Source: Thelephora terrestris
Taxonomy: Eukaryota > Basidiomycota > Agaricomycetes > Thelephorales > Thelephoraceae
Direction: 5' to 3'
DNA: 64,000 nt
NCBI GenBank assembly: GCA_015956445.1
Contig: WIUZ02000012.1
Coordinates: 62,001 to 126,000, forward strand
In this document: one piece after another, positions 55,348 to 64,000 of the stretch
Layout: each line of letters begins with the position of its first letter
How positions within the stretch are numbered: position 1 is the first letter of the stretch
Notes under the pieces: model-generated
Database searches by the model: none
What the model was told of the DNA's origin: nothing
What the model saw: the letters and a program-made list of their open reading frames with translations, nothing else
Program-made: the position numbers and the translations under genes

Positions 55348-55971
55348 ATGTTTAGCGCTCCTAGCCCCTTCCCTTCCACTAGTCCCGTTCCACGCCCAAT
55401 CATCCCAGACGCTCGACGCTCCATCTGGGAGTATAAGCTCATGAGAAGTCTACAGCTTAATAGGACCTCAGGTCTATTAGCTCATCATCCACATTATCGA
55501 CCCTTCGCCGCCCTCGACGCCAGGGTCACTACCCCTCCTTTCTTATTAGGGGCTGATCATCAATTCCTTTGGAAATCGGATCTCACTGAAAGCGTGCTAG
55601 CCACCGTCTATTTCAGTATTAGCCCGGCCTTCTACTTCCCCACCCCTCGCATTCATCTCACCACCAATGTTCATACCCATTGCCCAGCTATTATTGTTCT
55701 CTGGTGGGATATACCAACTGATCTTCCCTACGCTGTTATAGATTATCTCAGCAGCTTCGAACGACTCAGCGATTAAGAATTTGAACTTTTTATTCAACAC
55801 CTGGTTGAATTTTGCAGCGACTACAATGCTCCCATTCACCCATATCAATTTGAGTCACCACTCACTCTTGATATTCCTCTTCCTCTCATCTCCACTCCAG
55901 GAACTGCGTCTTTCAAACTTCGACCCGATACACCTTACCCCGCTAATCCTCTAGCGTCCCCCAAACAGTAA
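55348..55971 (+). CDS. Sense ORF in the R/U5 part of LTR C, copy 2
   Basis: The frame starts MFSAPSPFPS, with RRSIWEYKLMRSLQLNRTSG, YRPFAALDARVTTPPFLLGAD and AIIVLWWDIPTDLPY. It corresponds to the copy beginning at 8109 and reaches the LTR end with a shared C-terminal sequence near 55971. It lies about 150 bp after the LTR C TATA box. This copy looks lightly decayed. No domain recognised; a globular protein with a Trp-Trp core is plausible. Confidence 0.5.
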
Positions 55972-56202
55972 GCAGGCCTACAACCCTGACAATACCTGCA
56001 GAGTCCGACTTGGTCCACTGTCAGGAACATGGTATTTTTAAAACTTTTTATAACACGCTCTTTCTTCAGACTCTTCTTACCAATTCTTATGTTTGAATGC
56101 TTCACACTCCTTATCCTTCACATCAATCATTCAAACACACACACGCGCGTACTATTCCCAGCGAATCCACAACGAGCTATATACGGTGCTATCCAAGTCC
56201 CA

Positions 56203-58862
56203 TCAAAAATCGACTCTATCTACGGCAGGCCTAAAGGTCATCAATCGTCCATCCCGGAGATCGTAGTGCTGGCCCCTCCTTGCAAGGACCTCCCCGAACA
56301 TGGCGTCACCGTCTTCGGCACTCAGCTGAACGACTAGTTCAAGCCGATAGGAAGAGATGCTTTCGAGCGGACCGATCAGCCTCCCAGATGTCACCGAACT
56401 GCTGAACACCTGGTCCCACACACTGGGGACAAGGGGTCAAATACCTGGTGGGTACATGCTGAACACATTGTGATCACAGTCAACAAGTGATCACAATGTG
56501 CCCAGTGGGGGAAATTTAAATACATTCAAAATGTGCCTGGCCATGTGAGTCCAATGTGCCCAGTAGGCACATTTTGATTGTGATCACAATGTACCCATCA
56601 ATGTGATCTCAATGTGCCCACTGGGGACATTTTTGATTGCGATCACAATGTACACATCAATGTGAGCTCAATGTGCCTGCTGTGCACATTTTGATTGTGA
56701 TCACAATGTTCCCATCAATGTGTTCTAAATGTACCCAGCTCATTACATAATAGTTTCTTTCACAATGTTGTCCACAATGTGTCCAGCATGTGGCTGAGCC
56801 ACTCATTCAAACTTCTTTCACAAAGTATCCAGTGATGTGTCTAGAATGTGTACAGCCATACTCATAGTGATTTCTTTGAAAGTTCATGGTGAAATCAAAC
56901 AACATTGTGATTACATTGTGATTACTTTAAAAAGAACCCCCTGGGGACATTATGGACACATCACTGGGTAATCTTTGAAAGAATTTTGAATGAGTGGCTC
57001 AGCCACATGCTGGACACATTGTGGACAACATTGTGAAAGAAACTATAATGTAATGAGCTGGGTACATTTAGAACACATTGATGGGAACATTGTGATCACA
57101 ATCAAAATGTGCACAGCAGGCACATTGAGCTCACATTGATGTGTACATTGAGATCACATTGATGGGTACATTGTGATCACAATCAAAATGTGCCTACTGG
57201 GCACATTGGACTCACATGGCCAGGCACATTTTGAATGTATTTAAATTTCCCCCACTGGGCACATTGTAATCACTTGTTTACTGTGATCACAATGTGTTCA
57301 GCATGTACCCACTGGGTATTTGACCCCTTGTCCCCAGTGACATTGCCATCACCGGGTGACTGCTCGGCAGCACTATCGACGTAGTCGGCAAGCGACCCTC
57401 CGTCTCCCTCGTCGGACCCCTGGGCAGGATCCTGCCTTGTGAGGCGAAGCTGGTGTCGGAGTTGGATCTCTGACTTGACCTGTCGGTAAGGATGGTGGAC
57501 CCGATATCGGAATCCTCGCTCCTCACCTCAACCAGACTGGTCACCATCCGACTCAACTGGTCGAGGGTAAGGATTAGCCAACGCGGCTACGATGGGCGGG
57601 ACGGCGTCGAGAGTGTTTGCAGCGTTGCCCCTTAGTCACCGGACGTACCTCGGCGACCCTCGGAGCATCTTCAGCTCAGTCAACCTCCACAACCTCGTCC
57701 TCGATCTTCACCAACTGATGGATCGGCTGCAAGGCGCAGTGTCCACAGTTCTCCTTGTTGGATGCGGCCAGAGTGGAAGCCGGAGCCGGAGTTGGAACGG
57801 GAACCGCGTTCTCAATCGGAGGCGTCGCATAGGATGACGGGTTAAGCGATGGGAGTACCACCTCGTCGGCATACTCCAACTCGAACGGAACATCGGCGGT
57901 CCCCTGACCAACCAATTTGGGACCCTCTTTGCAGTTGCAGGTCTTGTCCTGCAAGGACTCGACCTGCGCCGTCAACACGGCCACCACGTTCTCGAGTTCC
58001 TCAGTCTAGAAGAAGTGTCAGCTTCCCTCATTTTGTCTTCGAGATGAGGAAAGCTACCTTTTCATCCCTCCTGGCCAACGCACCCTTAATGTTGTTATCC
58101 CTAACCTTCAACCCGGTGATTAACTCCTGATGGTTGGCAACCATTGCGTCCAACGCCTCATTCGTCCCCTGCTGGAAGGCGGCCAAGGTCTCCTTCATCT
58201 GAAGACCCTCCGCTGACAGACGAAGGACATCTGCCTTCGCCTCCTTCACCTCACGCTCCAATCGTTCAACCTAGGCAGTTTGATTAGTCGAGAGTCATAC
58301 TCGAATATTCAAACAGAGAACCTACCCAGCTCTCTCCTTCCCGAACAAGCGACCACAAGAGACTGGTAGAAGCGGTGGCGTGGCAGACGGCCCGAGGAAC
58401 GGTCACTCCGTGCTCCAACAGGTCCTGATTGTAGATTCCCCTTTGAAGGGTATACCAGAGCTCCTTCTTGATCGGATGCTCCAACTCCCCGAACCTACCC
58501 CTCATCTGGAAGGCCACCTTCTCTGCAATTATCGTACGGACCCAGAGCTCGTTGTCCCAAGTCAACCCCATCAAATGTGGGATCGTCTCCCTGAGACGTT
58601 CGGCGTCCACTTCCGTGACGATCTCCAAGATCTAGAAGCTGTTAGTTTGACATCAACGCCCTAAAGAACAAACCTCTACCTAGAGGAAGGCGTTAGTGCG
58701 AACACACGAAGCTCTAGGCCTCCCCCATACCTGATCATCAGTGGTATAGGGAGTCCCTGCCGCAGTGGCGTAGGTCTTGCGAGCGGTGGCACGACGGTCG
58801 ATGCGAGAGATGGTAGAGATGCCATTGGCAACTTTGTAGGTGTGGTTGTTTGGGAAGGACAT
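56203..58862 (-). pseudogene. Antisense U3 gene of family A, holding a palindromic element
   Basis: Start at 58862 (MSFPNNHTYK). The second, helical and Cys-pair blocks lie at 58284-58628, 58028-58261 and 57676-57987. The C-terminal block is interrupted at 56421-57339 by palindromic element 6 and ends FRPAVDRVDF at 56203. Otherwise conserved. Confidence 0.66.
56421..57339. mobile_element. Palindromic CACTA-like element 6 (919 bp)
   Basis: It is the longest of the six. Ends are CACTGGGGACAAGGGGTC and its complement. ACA is duplicated (56418-56420 and 57340-57342). The empty site CCCACATCGCC is present in the full-length A element (near 8990). Interior words ACATTGTGATCACAATG and TGTGCCCA are close to those of element 4. 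Confidence 0.82.
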
Positions 58863-60259
58863 GTTTTGGTAAGATGATGGGGAAGTTGCTGGTGTTGCTG
58901 ATCAAGGATGGCTCCAAGAAGACGTCCTTCTTATAGCCTAGATCGGTGATCCTTCACGTGACCTACCTCGACGAACCTCATTGGTCCGGGTCACATCAAC
59001 TTCCGCCCCTGTACCATCATCATCGGCTTACTACATCAAGCTGACACCTCGGCCCGTGGGACGGCCTTGGAAGAACTTCGTTCCGGAACGCCTAGAACGC
59101 ACGCGCACTAAAAATAGGTCTCAAGACCCTGACGACCCCTCATGACTTTACGATTACGATCAACCCTGGACCCTGATCACACACGTGGACAGTCACATCA
59201 CAGTCTCTTAACCGAAGGAAGGAATCGCCGTTATTCGGAAGGAGTACCTTAGACTCCTTTTGTTTAGCCCAGCGCATGTGGAGTAGCCATTAGCGTGAAA
59301 CGCCAGCGAATCTGTAATCTCTCATGTTCCATGAGTCTAGGCCCGACCTCCTCATGTTCGGACGTACGTTGAGGTTGCCACTATTCCGTGATGCTGTTAC
59401 CGCCTACAGACAACAAGGGATGTTTGCATGGTCTCTTATCTCGGAGCCACTCAAAAATTGCATGAAGCAATGAGAGGTTTCCACCTGACCCTTGGGTGTG
59501 ATCCCCAGGTACGAACTTTCATGACCCCATGCCCCTCTTTCTTTTAGGACTAGTGTTATCTTTACCCCTATGTTTCATGCGGACATTCGTTATCTTTCAT
59601 GCAATCCTTCACACGCTAGTAAGGCCCTTTGTCCTTTATTCTCCCACACGTCACCTTTGTTCGCTTCCCTTACTTAGCGTTCACACACTCCTTATCCCCC
59701 TTTGTTCTGGACTTGATAAGGGTATATTAGGGTATTGACGTCATGGCCACTCCTTTAGTATAAGTAGCAACTGTGGCTGTATCATAGTACCTTAGTTTTG
59801 TTACCTCAGGAAATCCTCTGCCCTTCTCAGCCCAGTTGCAGTTAAGGCCAAGTCAGAGTTTCTTGTTTGATCCAAGACATCCCCATCTGCTCTCCCTCCT
59901 GCTCTGTGCGTCAACTGCGCCTCGTAACTATAGAACCTCAGCGTTCACCTTATAGAACACCTCGAGCGTCCAGTCGATCAACTGGTGGAGTCATCAATCC
60001 TGCTGTAGGGATAAACCCTTGTTAGTTAAACCGAACGAAGTACGGTTTAGGTTGGGTTTCCCTTTAGGATTTCGACCTGACTTGCAGTGACCTTGGACAA
60101 CCTACTGGAAGAATAGAGACGTGATCGTTCTCTCACAAGCTAGTTGGACTAGTGAGTACTCTGCGGAGTCGGCTCAGTGCACTGGTAGTGTTGGGGTAGA
60201 GTGGCCCTGACACCTTCTAGAAGCCTGAATAAAGTCCCTAAAGCCTAAAAGGAGTTAGC

Positions 60260-63200
60260 TGTCAGGGCCACTCTACCCCAACAACTACCAGTTCACTGAG
60301 CCGACTCCGCAGAGTACTCACTAGTCCGACTAGCTTGTGAGAGAACGATCACGTCTCTATTCTTCCGGTAGGTTGTCCGAGGTCACTGCAAGTCAGGTCG
60401 AAATCCTAAAGAGAAACCCAACCTAAACCGTACTTCGTTCGGTTTAACAAACAAGGGTTGATCCCTACAACAGGATTGATGACTCCACCAGTTGATCGAC
60501 TGGACGCTCGAGGTGTTCTAATATGACTGCGGGGAGTCTATAGTTACGAGGCGCAGTTGACGCGCAGAGCGGGAGGGAGAGCAGATGGGGGATGTCTTGG
60601 ATCAAACAAGAAACTCTGACTTGGCCTTAACTGCAACTGGGCTGAGAAGGGCAGAGGATTTCCTGAGGTAACAAAACTAAGGTATTACGATACAGCCACA
60701 GTTGCTACTTATACTAAAGGAGTGGCCATGACGTCAATACCCTAATATACCCTTATCAAGTCCGAACAAAGGGAGATAAGGAATGTGAGAACGCTAAGTA
60801 AGGGAAGCGAACAAATATGACACGTGGGAGAATAAAGGACAAAGGGCCTTACTAGCGTGTGAAGGATTGCATAAAAGATAAGGAATGTCCGCATGAAACA
60901 TAGGGGTAAAGATTACACTAGTCCTAAAAGAAATAGGGGCATGGGTCATGAAAGTTCGTACCTGGATCTAGACCACACCCAAGGGTCAGGTGAGCACCAT
61001 CTCTGAGCTTCTGCGATTGGCTAGAGATCGAAGGAGCTCTACACATCCCTTGTTGTCGGTAGGTGGTATGATACCAACAGACAGGCAGTAACCTGGGAGT
61101 TGCAACCGTAATCGCTTGATCAGACCCAGTCTTGATTAGGCATAGCACCTGGGAATATCGTTCTTCCTAAGTGGCACCAGGGATTATATTCTTCGGCCGC
61201 CGTTCTCGGCTCGGGCCTACTCTGCTTCCAAAGCACAACTAGATCAGATAGGGTTACTATCCGATTAGAAGCACAGTGTCCAAATGTTGATACCCCGTGC
61301 CCACGTGTGTGTTCCAGGGTCCAGGGTTGTTCGTAATCGTAAAGTCATGAGGGGTCGTAAAAGGGGTTCGTGATGTCATAAAGGGGTCATCAGGGTCTTG
61401 AGACCTATTTTTAGTGCGCGCGCGTTCTAGACGTTCCGGAACGAAGTTCTTCCAAGGCCGTCCCGCGGGCCGAGGTGTCAGCTTGATGTAGTAAGCCGAC
61501 GATGATGATACAGAGGCGGAAGTTGATGTGACCCGGACCAATGAGGTTCGTCGAGGTAGGTCACGTGAAGGATCACCGATCTAGGCTATAAGAAGGACGT
61601 CTTCTTGGAGCCATCCTTGATCAGCAACACCAGCAACTTCCCCATCATCTTACCAAAACATGTCCTTCCCCAACAACCATACCTACAAAGTTGCCAACGG
61701 CATCTCCACCATCTCCCGTATCGACCGTCGTGCCGCCGCTCGCAAGACCTATGCCTGTGCGGCGGGGACTCCCTATACCACGGATGACCAGGTATGGGGG
61801 AGACCTAGAGCTTCGTGTGTTCGCACTAACGCCTTCCTCTAGGTAGAGGAACGTTCTTTTGGCGTTGATGTCAAACTAACGTCTTCTAGATCTTGGAGGT
61901 CGTCACGGAAGTAGACCCCGAACGTCTCAGGGAGACAATGCCTCATTTGGTGGGGTTGACCTGGGACGATGAGCTCTGGGTCCGTACGATCATCGCCGAA
62001 AAGGTGGCATTCCGAATGAGGGGTAGGTTCGGGGAGCTGGAGCATCCGATCAAAAAGGAGCTCTGGTACACCCTTCAAAGGGGAATCTACGATCAGGACC
62101 TATTGGAGCACGGAGCTACCGTTCCTCGGGCCGTCCGCCATGCTACTGCCGCCACGTCGTTGTTGTGGTCGCTCGTTCGGGAGGGGGAAAGCCGGGTAGG
62201 TTTTCCGTCTGAATATTCGAGTATGACTCTCGACTAATCAGACTGCCTAGGTGGAACGATTGGAGCGTGAGGTGAAAGAGGCGAAAGCAGACGTCCTTCG
62301 TCTGTCAGCGGAGGGTCTTCAAATGAAGGAGACCTTGGCTGCCTTCCAGCAGGGGACGAACGAGGCGTTGGAGGCCATGGTCGCCAATCATCAAGAGTTG
62401 ATCGCCGGTCTGAAGGTTAGGGACAACAACATCAAGGGGGCATTGGCCAGGAGGGATGAAAAGGTAGCTTTCCTCATCTCGAAGACGAAATGAGGGAAGC
62501 TGACACTTCTTCTAGACGGAAGAACTCGAGAACGTGGTGGCCGTGTTGACAGCGCAGGTCGAGTCCTTGCAGGACAAGACCTGCAACTGCAAGGAGGGTC
62601 CCAAATTGGTTGGTCAGGGGACCGCCGATGTTCCGTTCGAGTTGGAGTACGCCGACGAGGTGGTACTCCCATCTCCTAACCCATCGTCCTATGCGACGCC
62701 TCCGATTGAGAACGCGGTTCCCGTTCCGACTCCGGCTCCGGCTTCCATTCTGGCCGCTTCCGACAAGGAGAACTGTGGGCGCTGCGTCCTGCAGCCGATC
62801 CATCAGTTGGTGAAGATCGAGGATGAGGTCATGGAAGTTGACCGAGCCGAAGATGCTCCGAGGGTCGCCGAGGTACGTCCGGTGACTAAGGGGCAACGTT
62901 GCAAGCGCTCTCGACGCCGTCCTGCTCATCGCATGGCTCCATCGGCTAATCCCTATCCTCGTCCAGTCGAGTCGGATGGTGACCAGTCTGGTCGAGGTGG
63001 GGGACGAGAGTTCCGCTATCGGGTCAACCGTCCCTACCGACAGGTCGAGTCGGAGATCCAGCTTCGCCACCAGCGTCGACTCGCAATCCAGGATCCCACC
63101 CAGGGGTCCGACGAGGGAGACGGAGGGTCGCTGGCCGACTACGTCGATAGTGCTGTCGAGCAGTCACCCGGTGATGGCGATGTGGGACCAGGTGTTCCAG

Positions 63201-63584
63201 AGTTCGGTGACATCTGGGAGGCTGATCGGTCCGCTCGAAGGTATCTCTTCCTATCGGCTTGAACTGGTCGTTCAGCTGAGTGCCGAAGATGGTGATGCCA
63301 TGTTCGGGGAGGTTCTAGCAAGGAGGGGCCAGCACTACGATCTCCGGGATGGACGGTTGGTGACCTTCAGGCCTGCCGTAGATAGAGTCGACTTTTGAGG
63401 GTGTAGGATAGCACTTGTATAGCTCGTTGTGGATTCGCTGGGAATAGTACGCGCGTGTGTGTGTTTCGAATGATTGGTATGAAGGATAAGGAGTGTGAAG
63501 CATTCAAAACATAAGAATTGGTAAGAAGAGTTCAAAGAAAGAAAGAGCGTGTTATAAAAGTTTAAAAATACCATGTTCCTGACA
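60260..63584 (-). mobile_element. Solo LTR, family A, inverted (3,325 bp)
   Basis: It runs from TGTCAGGGCCACTC to CCATGTTCCTGACA with a perfect 5-bp duplication TTAGC. No other element is nested inside. Sequence near 60960-61310 differs more from the other A LTRs than the rest does, so part of the U3 has diverged or been exchanged. Its left neighbour at 56019-60212 is an A LTR in the opposite orientation, only 47 bp away. Confidence 0.9.
61660..63398 (+). CDS. Antisense U3 gene of family A, reference copy
   Basis: Start MSFPNNHTYK at 61660; TATA-like CTATAAGAAGG about 70 bp upstream. Coding blocks 61660-61791, 61890-62195, 62251-62463, 62516-62872 and 62967-63398 (132, 306, 213, 357 and 432 bp) are each whole codons, all introns have GT/AG ends, and the sum gives 479 residues. 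Block 2: GLTWDDELWVRTIIAEK, RGRFGELEHPIKKELW, GIYDQDLLEHG. Block 3: VERLEREVKEAKADV, probable coiled coil. Block 4: DKTCNC and ENCGRC cysteine pairs and an EDEVMEVDRAEDAP acidic patch. Block 5: Ser/Arg-rich, then GRLIGPLEGISSYRLELVVQL and FRPAVDRVDF. The first intron contains a back-to-back splice-site pair. It looks whole. No known family recognised; a structural, nucleic-acid-binding or regulatory role are all open. Confidence 0.72.
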
Positions 63585-64000
63585 TTAGCTTGGTTTCCTA
63601 AATCGGAATGCGCAAGCAGGGCCCCCACCTAAGTCAGTAAACCCTTCTTGAGGGTCGGCAGTGGCAGAACGATCCAAGACGTTCCCCAAAGTAGGATAGG
63701 GATGAGCCCTATTGTCACGAGCATGGATAAAGCGGTCGATGTTGAAGTTACTCTCCTGAACAGGAGAGTTGGAGGAAGAGCGACGGGTGGGAACTCGAGT
63801 AGAAGTACGAGGCATGTTGGCTTTGTGTAACAAAGGTGGGTTTGTTGAGAGACCCAGTCATCCAACCCCCTTTGGTTATATACCAAATGCCACGCCCTTT
63901 CCACAACTCAGGAGTTGAGTCATCTTTTCTATTGTTTACTGCGCATGACCCACATGACATCATCTGCCCCTATTTCTTAGTCATATGCTCCCCTTTTGCC

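Larger units (their letters stand above)
47270..55991 (+). mobile_element. Solo LTR, family C, copy 2, with an A LTR nested inside
   Basis: It starts TGTCATGAACACATGACATG and ends CAACCCTGACA. The flanks are ATCCC (47265-47269) and ATACC (55992-55996), one base short of a perfect duplication, which fits an old insertion. The A LTR at 47615-54072 (duplication GCCAC) splits it. It holds the antisense gene, a four-unit minisatellite and the sense ORF of family C. Confidence 0.82.
56019..60212 (+). mobile_element. LTR of family A with a palindromic element inside
   Basis: It starts TGTCAGGAACATGG and ends GTGGCCCTGACA. Without the palindrome (56421-57339) it is about 3.27 kb. The flanks do not match (TCCAC on the left in gene-like sequence, CCTTC on the right in a B LTR), so it is not a simple insertion. 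A deletion or exchange between two A elements is likely. The promoter module with TGACGTCA is near 59737. Confidence 0.85.
60213..64000 (+). mobile_element. LTR of family B, split by an inverted A LTR and running off the window
   Basis: A 47-bp piece (60213-60259) and 63585-64000 are contiguous family B sequence in canonical orientation, separated by the A LTR at 60260-63584 with TTAGC duplicated (60255-60259 and 63585-63589). The left end of this B LTR is missing at the junction with the A LTR ending at 60212. The right end lies beyond the window. The first block of its embedded gene (start at 63815, minus strand) and the promoter TATATACC near 63880 are visible. Confidence 0.8.

Noticed and set aside
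62976-63262. Dual coding (two overlapping genes) in the A antisense gene
   Set aside because: A 94-bp GT/AG segment with a branch word joins the two frames in phase, so one spliced gene is the simpler explanation.
1-64000. tRNA, rRNA or other structured RNA genes
   Set aside because: I looked for tRNA-like arms and rRNA core words and saw none I could support by eye. A covariance-model scan would be decisive.

Overview
This window looks like a repeat-rich, probably heterochromatic region of an Agaricomycete (mushroom-forming basidiomycete) genome. The evidence is short GT-AG introns of about 50 bp with CTAAC-like branch sites, a chromodomain-bearing Ty3/gypsy element, a DUF6593-like gene and a Crinkler-type REase-kinase gene. 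Most of the 64 kb is LTR-retrotransposon sequence nested several levels deep. Only about 10 kb looks like ordinary host sequence. I name the LTR families A (3.3 kb), B (2.42 kb), C (about 2.25 kb), D (2.92 kb) and E (about 1.37 kb) for use here only.

Layout. 1-5055: unclassified flank holding a solo LTR of family D, which carries two palindromic DNA elements. 5056-5734: tandem repeats. 5735-25641: a minus-strand host-like gene split by a solo C LTR (6508-20450) and a solo B LTR (21678-24096). Inside the C LTR sits the only full-length element in the window, an A-family chromovirus (8589-20281) with almost identical 3,307-bp LTRs. 25877-29664: solo LTR E containing a solo B LTR. 29665-35569: low-repeat stretch with the DUF6593-like and Crinkler-like genes. 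35570-37994: another solo B LTR. 37995-46193: truncated B, A and D pieces that look scrambled. 46194-56018: a gene-like stretch containing a C LTR, which holds an A LTR, which holds a B LTR and a palindromic element. 56019-64000: two A LTRs head to head, 47 bp apart, the second inserted into a B LTR. At least eight LTR insertions show exact target-site duplications.

The most interesting observation is that families A, B, C and D each carry a gene inside the LTR. It lies in a very large U3 and runs on the strand opposite to the retrotransposon promoter. In A, B and D the gene has several exons, its predicted GT-AG introns agree in phase, and the copies are conserved. The A and D products are related: they share helical or coiled-coil segments, a Cys-x-Cys motif and intron positions. 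Family C also carries a second, sense-strand ORF after its promoter. Because each gene sits in the LTR, two copies arise per insertion and one survives when the element collapses to a solo LTR. Because it is antisense to the genomic RNA, its introns cannot be spliced out before reverse transcription. That gives a simple reason why a retroelement gene keeps introns. Sixteen whole or partial copies lie in this window.

Two other systems stand out. Six elements of 480-919 bp are near-perfect palindromes with CACTGGGG ends and 3-4 bp target duplications (CACTA/EnSpm-like). Five of the six sit inside LTRs, and several have exact empty sites elsewhere in the window. The full-length A element appears to be self-priming, as in the Tf1/sushi group: 12 nt next to the 5' LTR are a perfect complement of the predicted 5' end of its own RNA.
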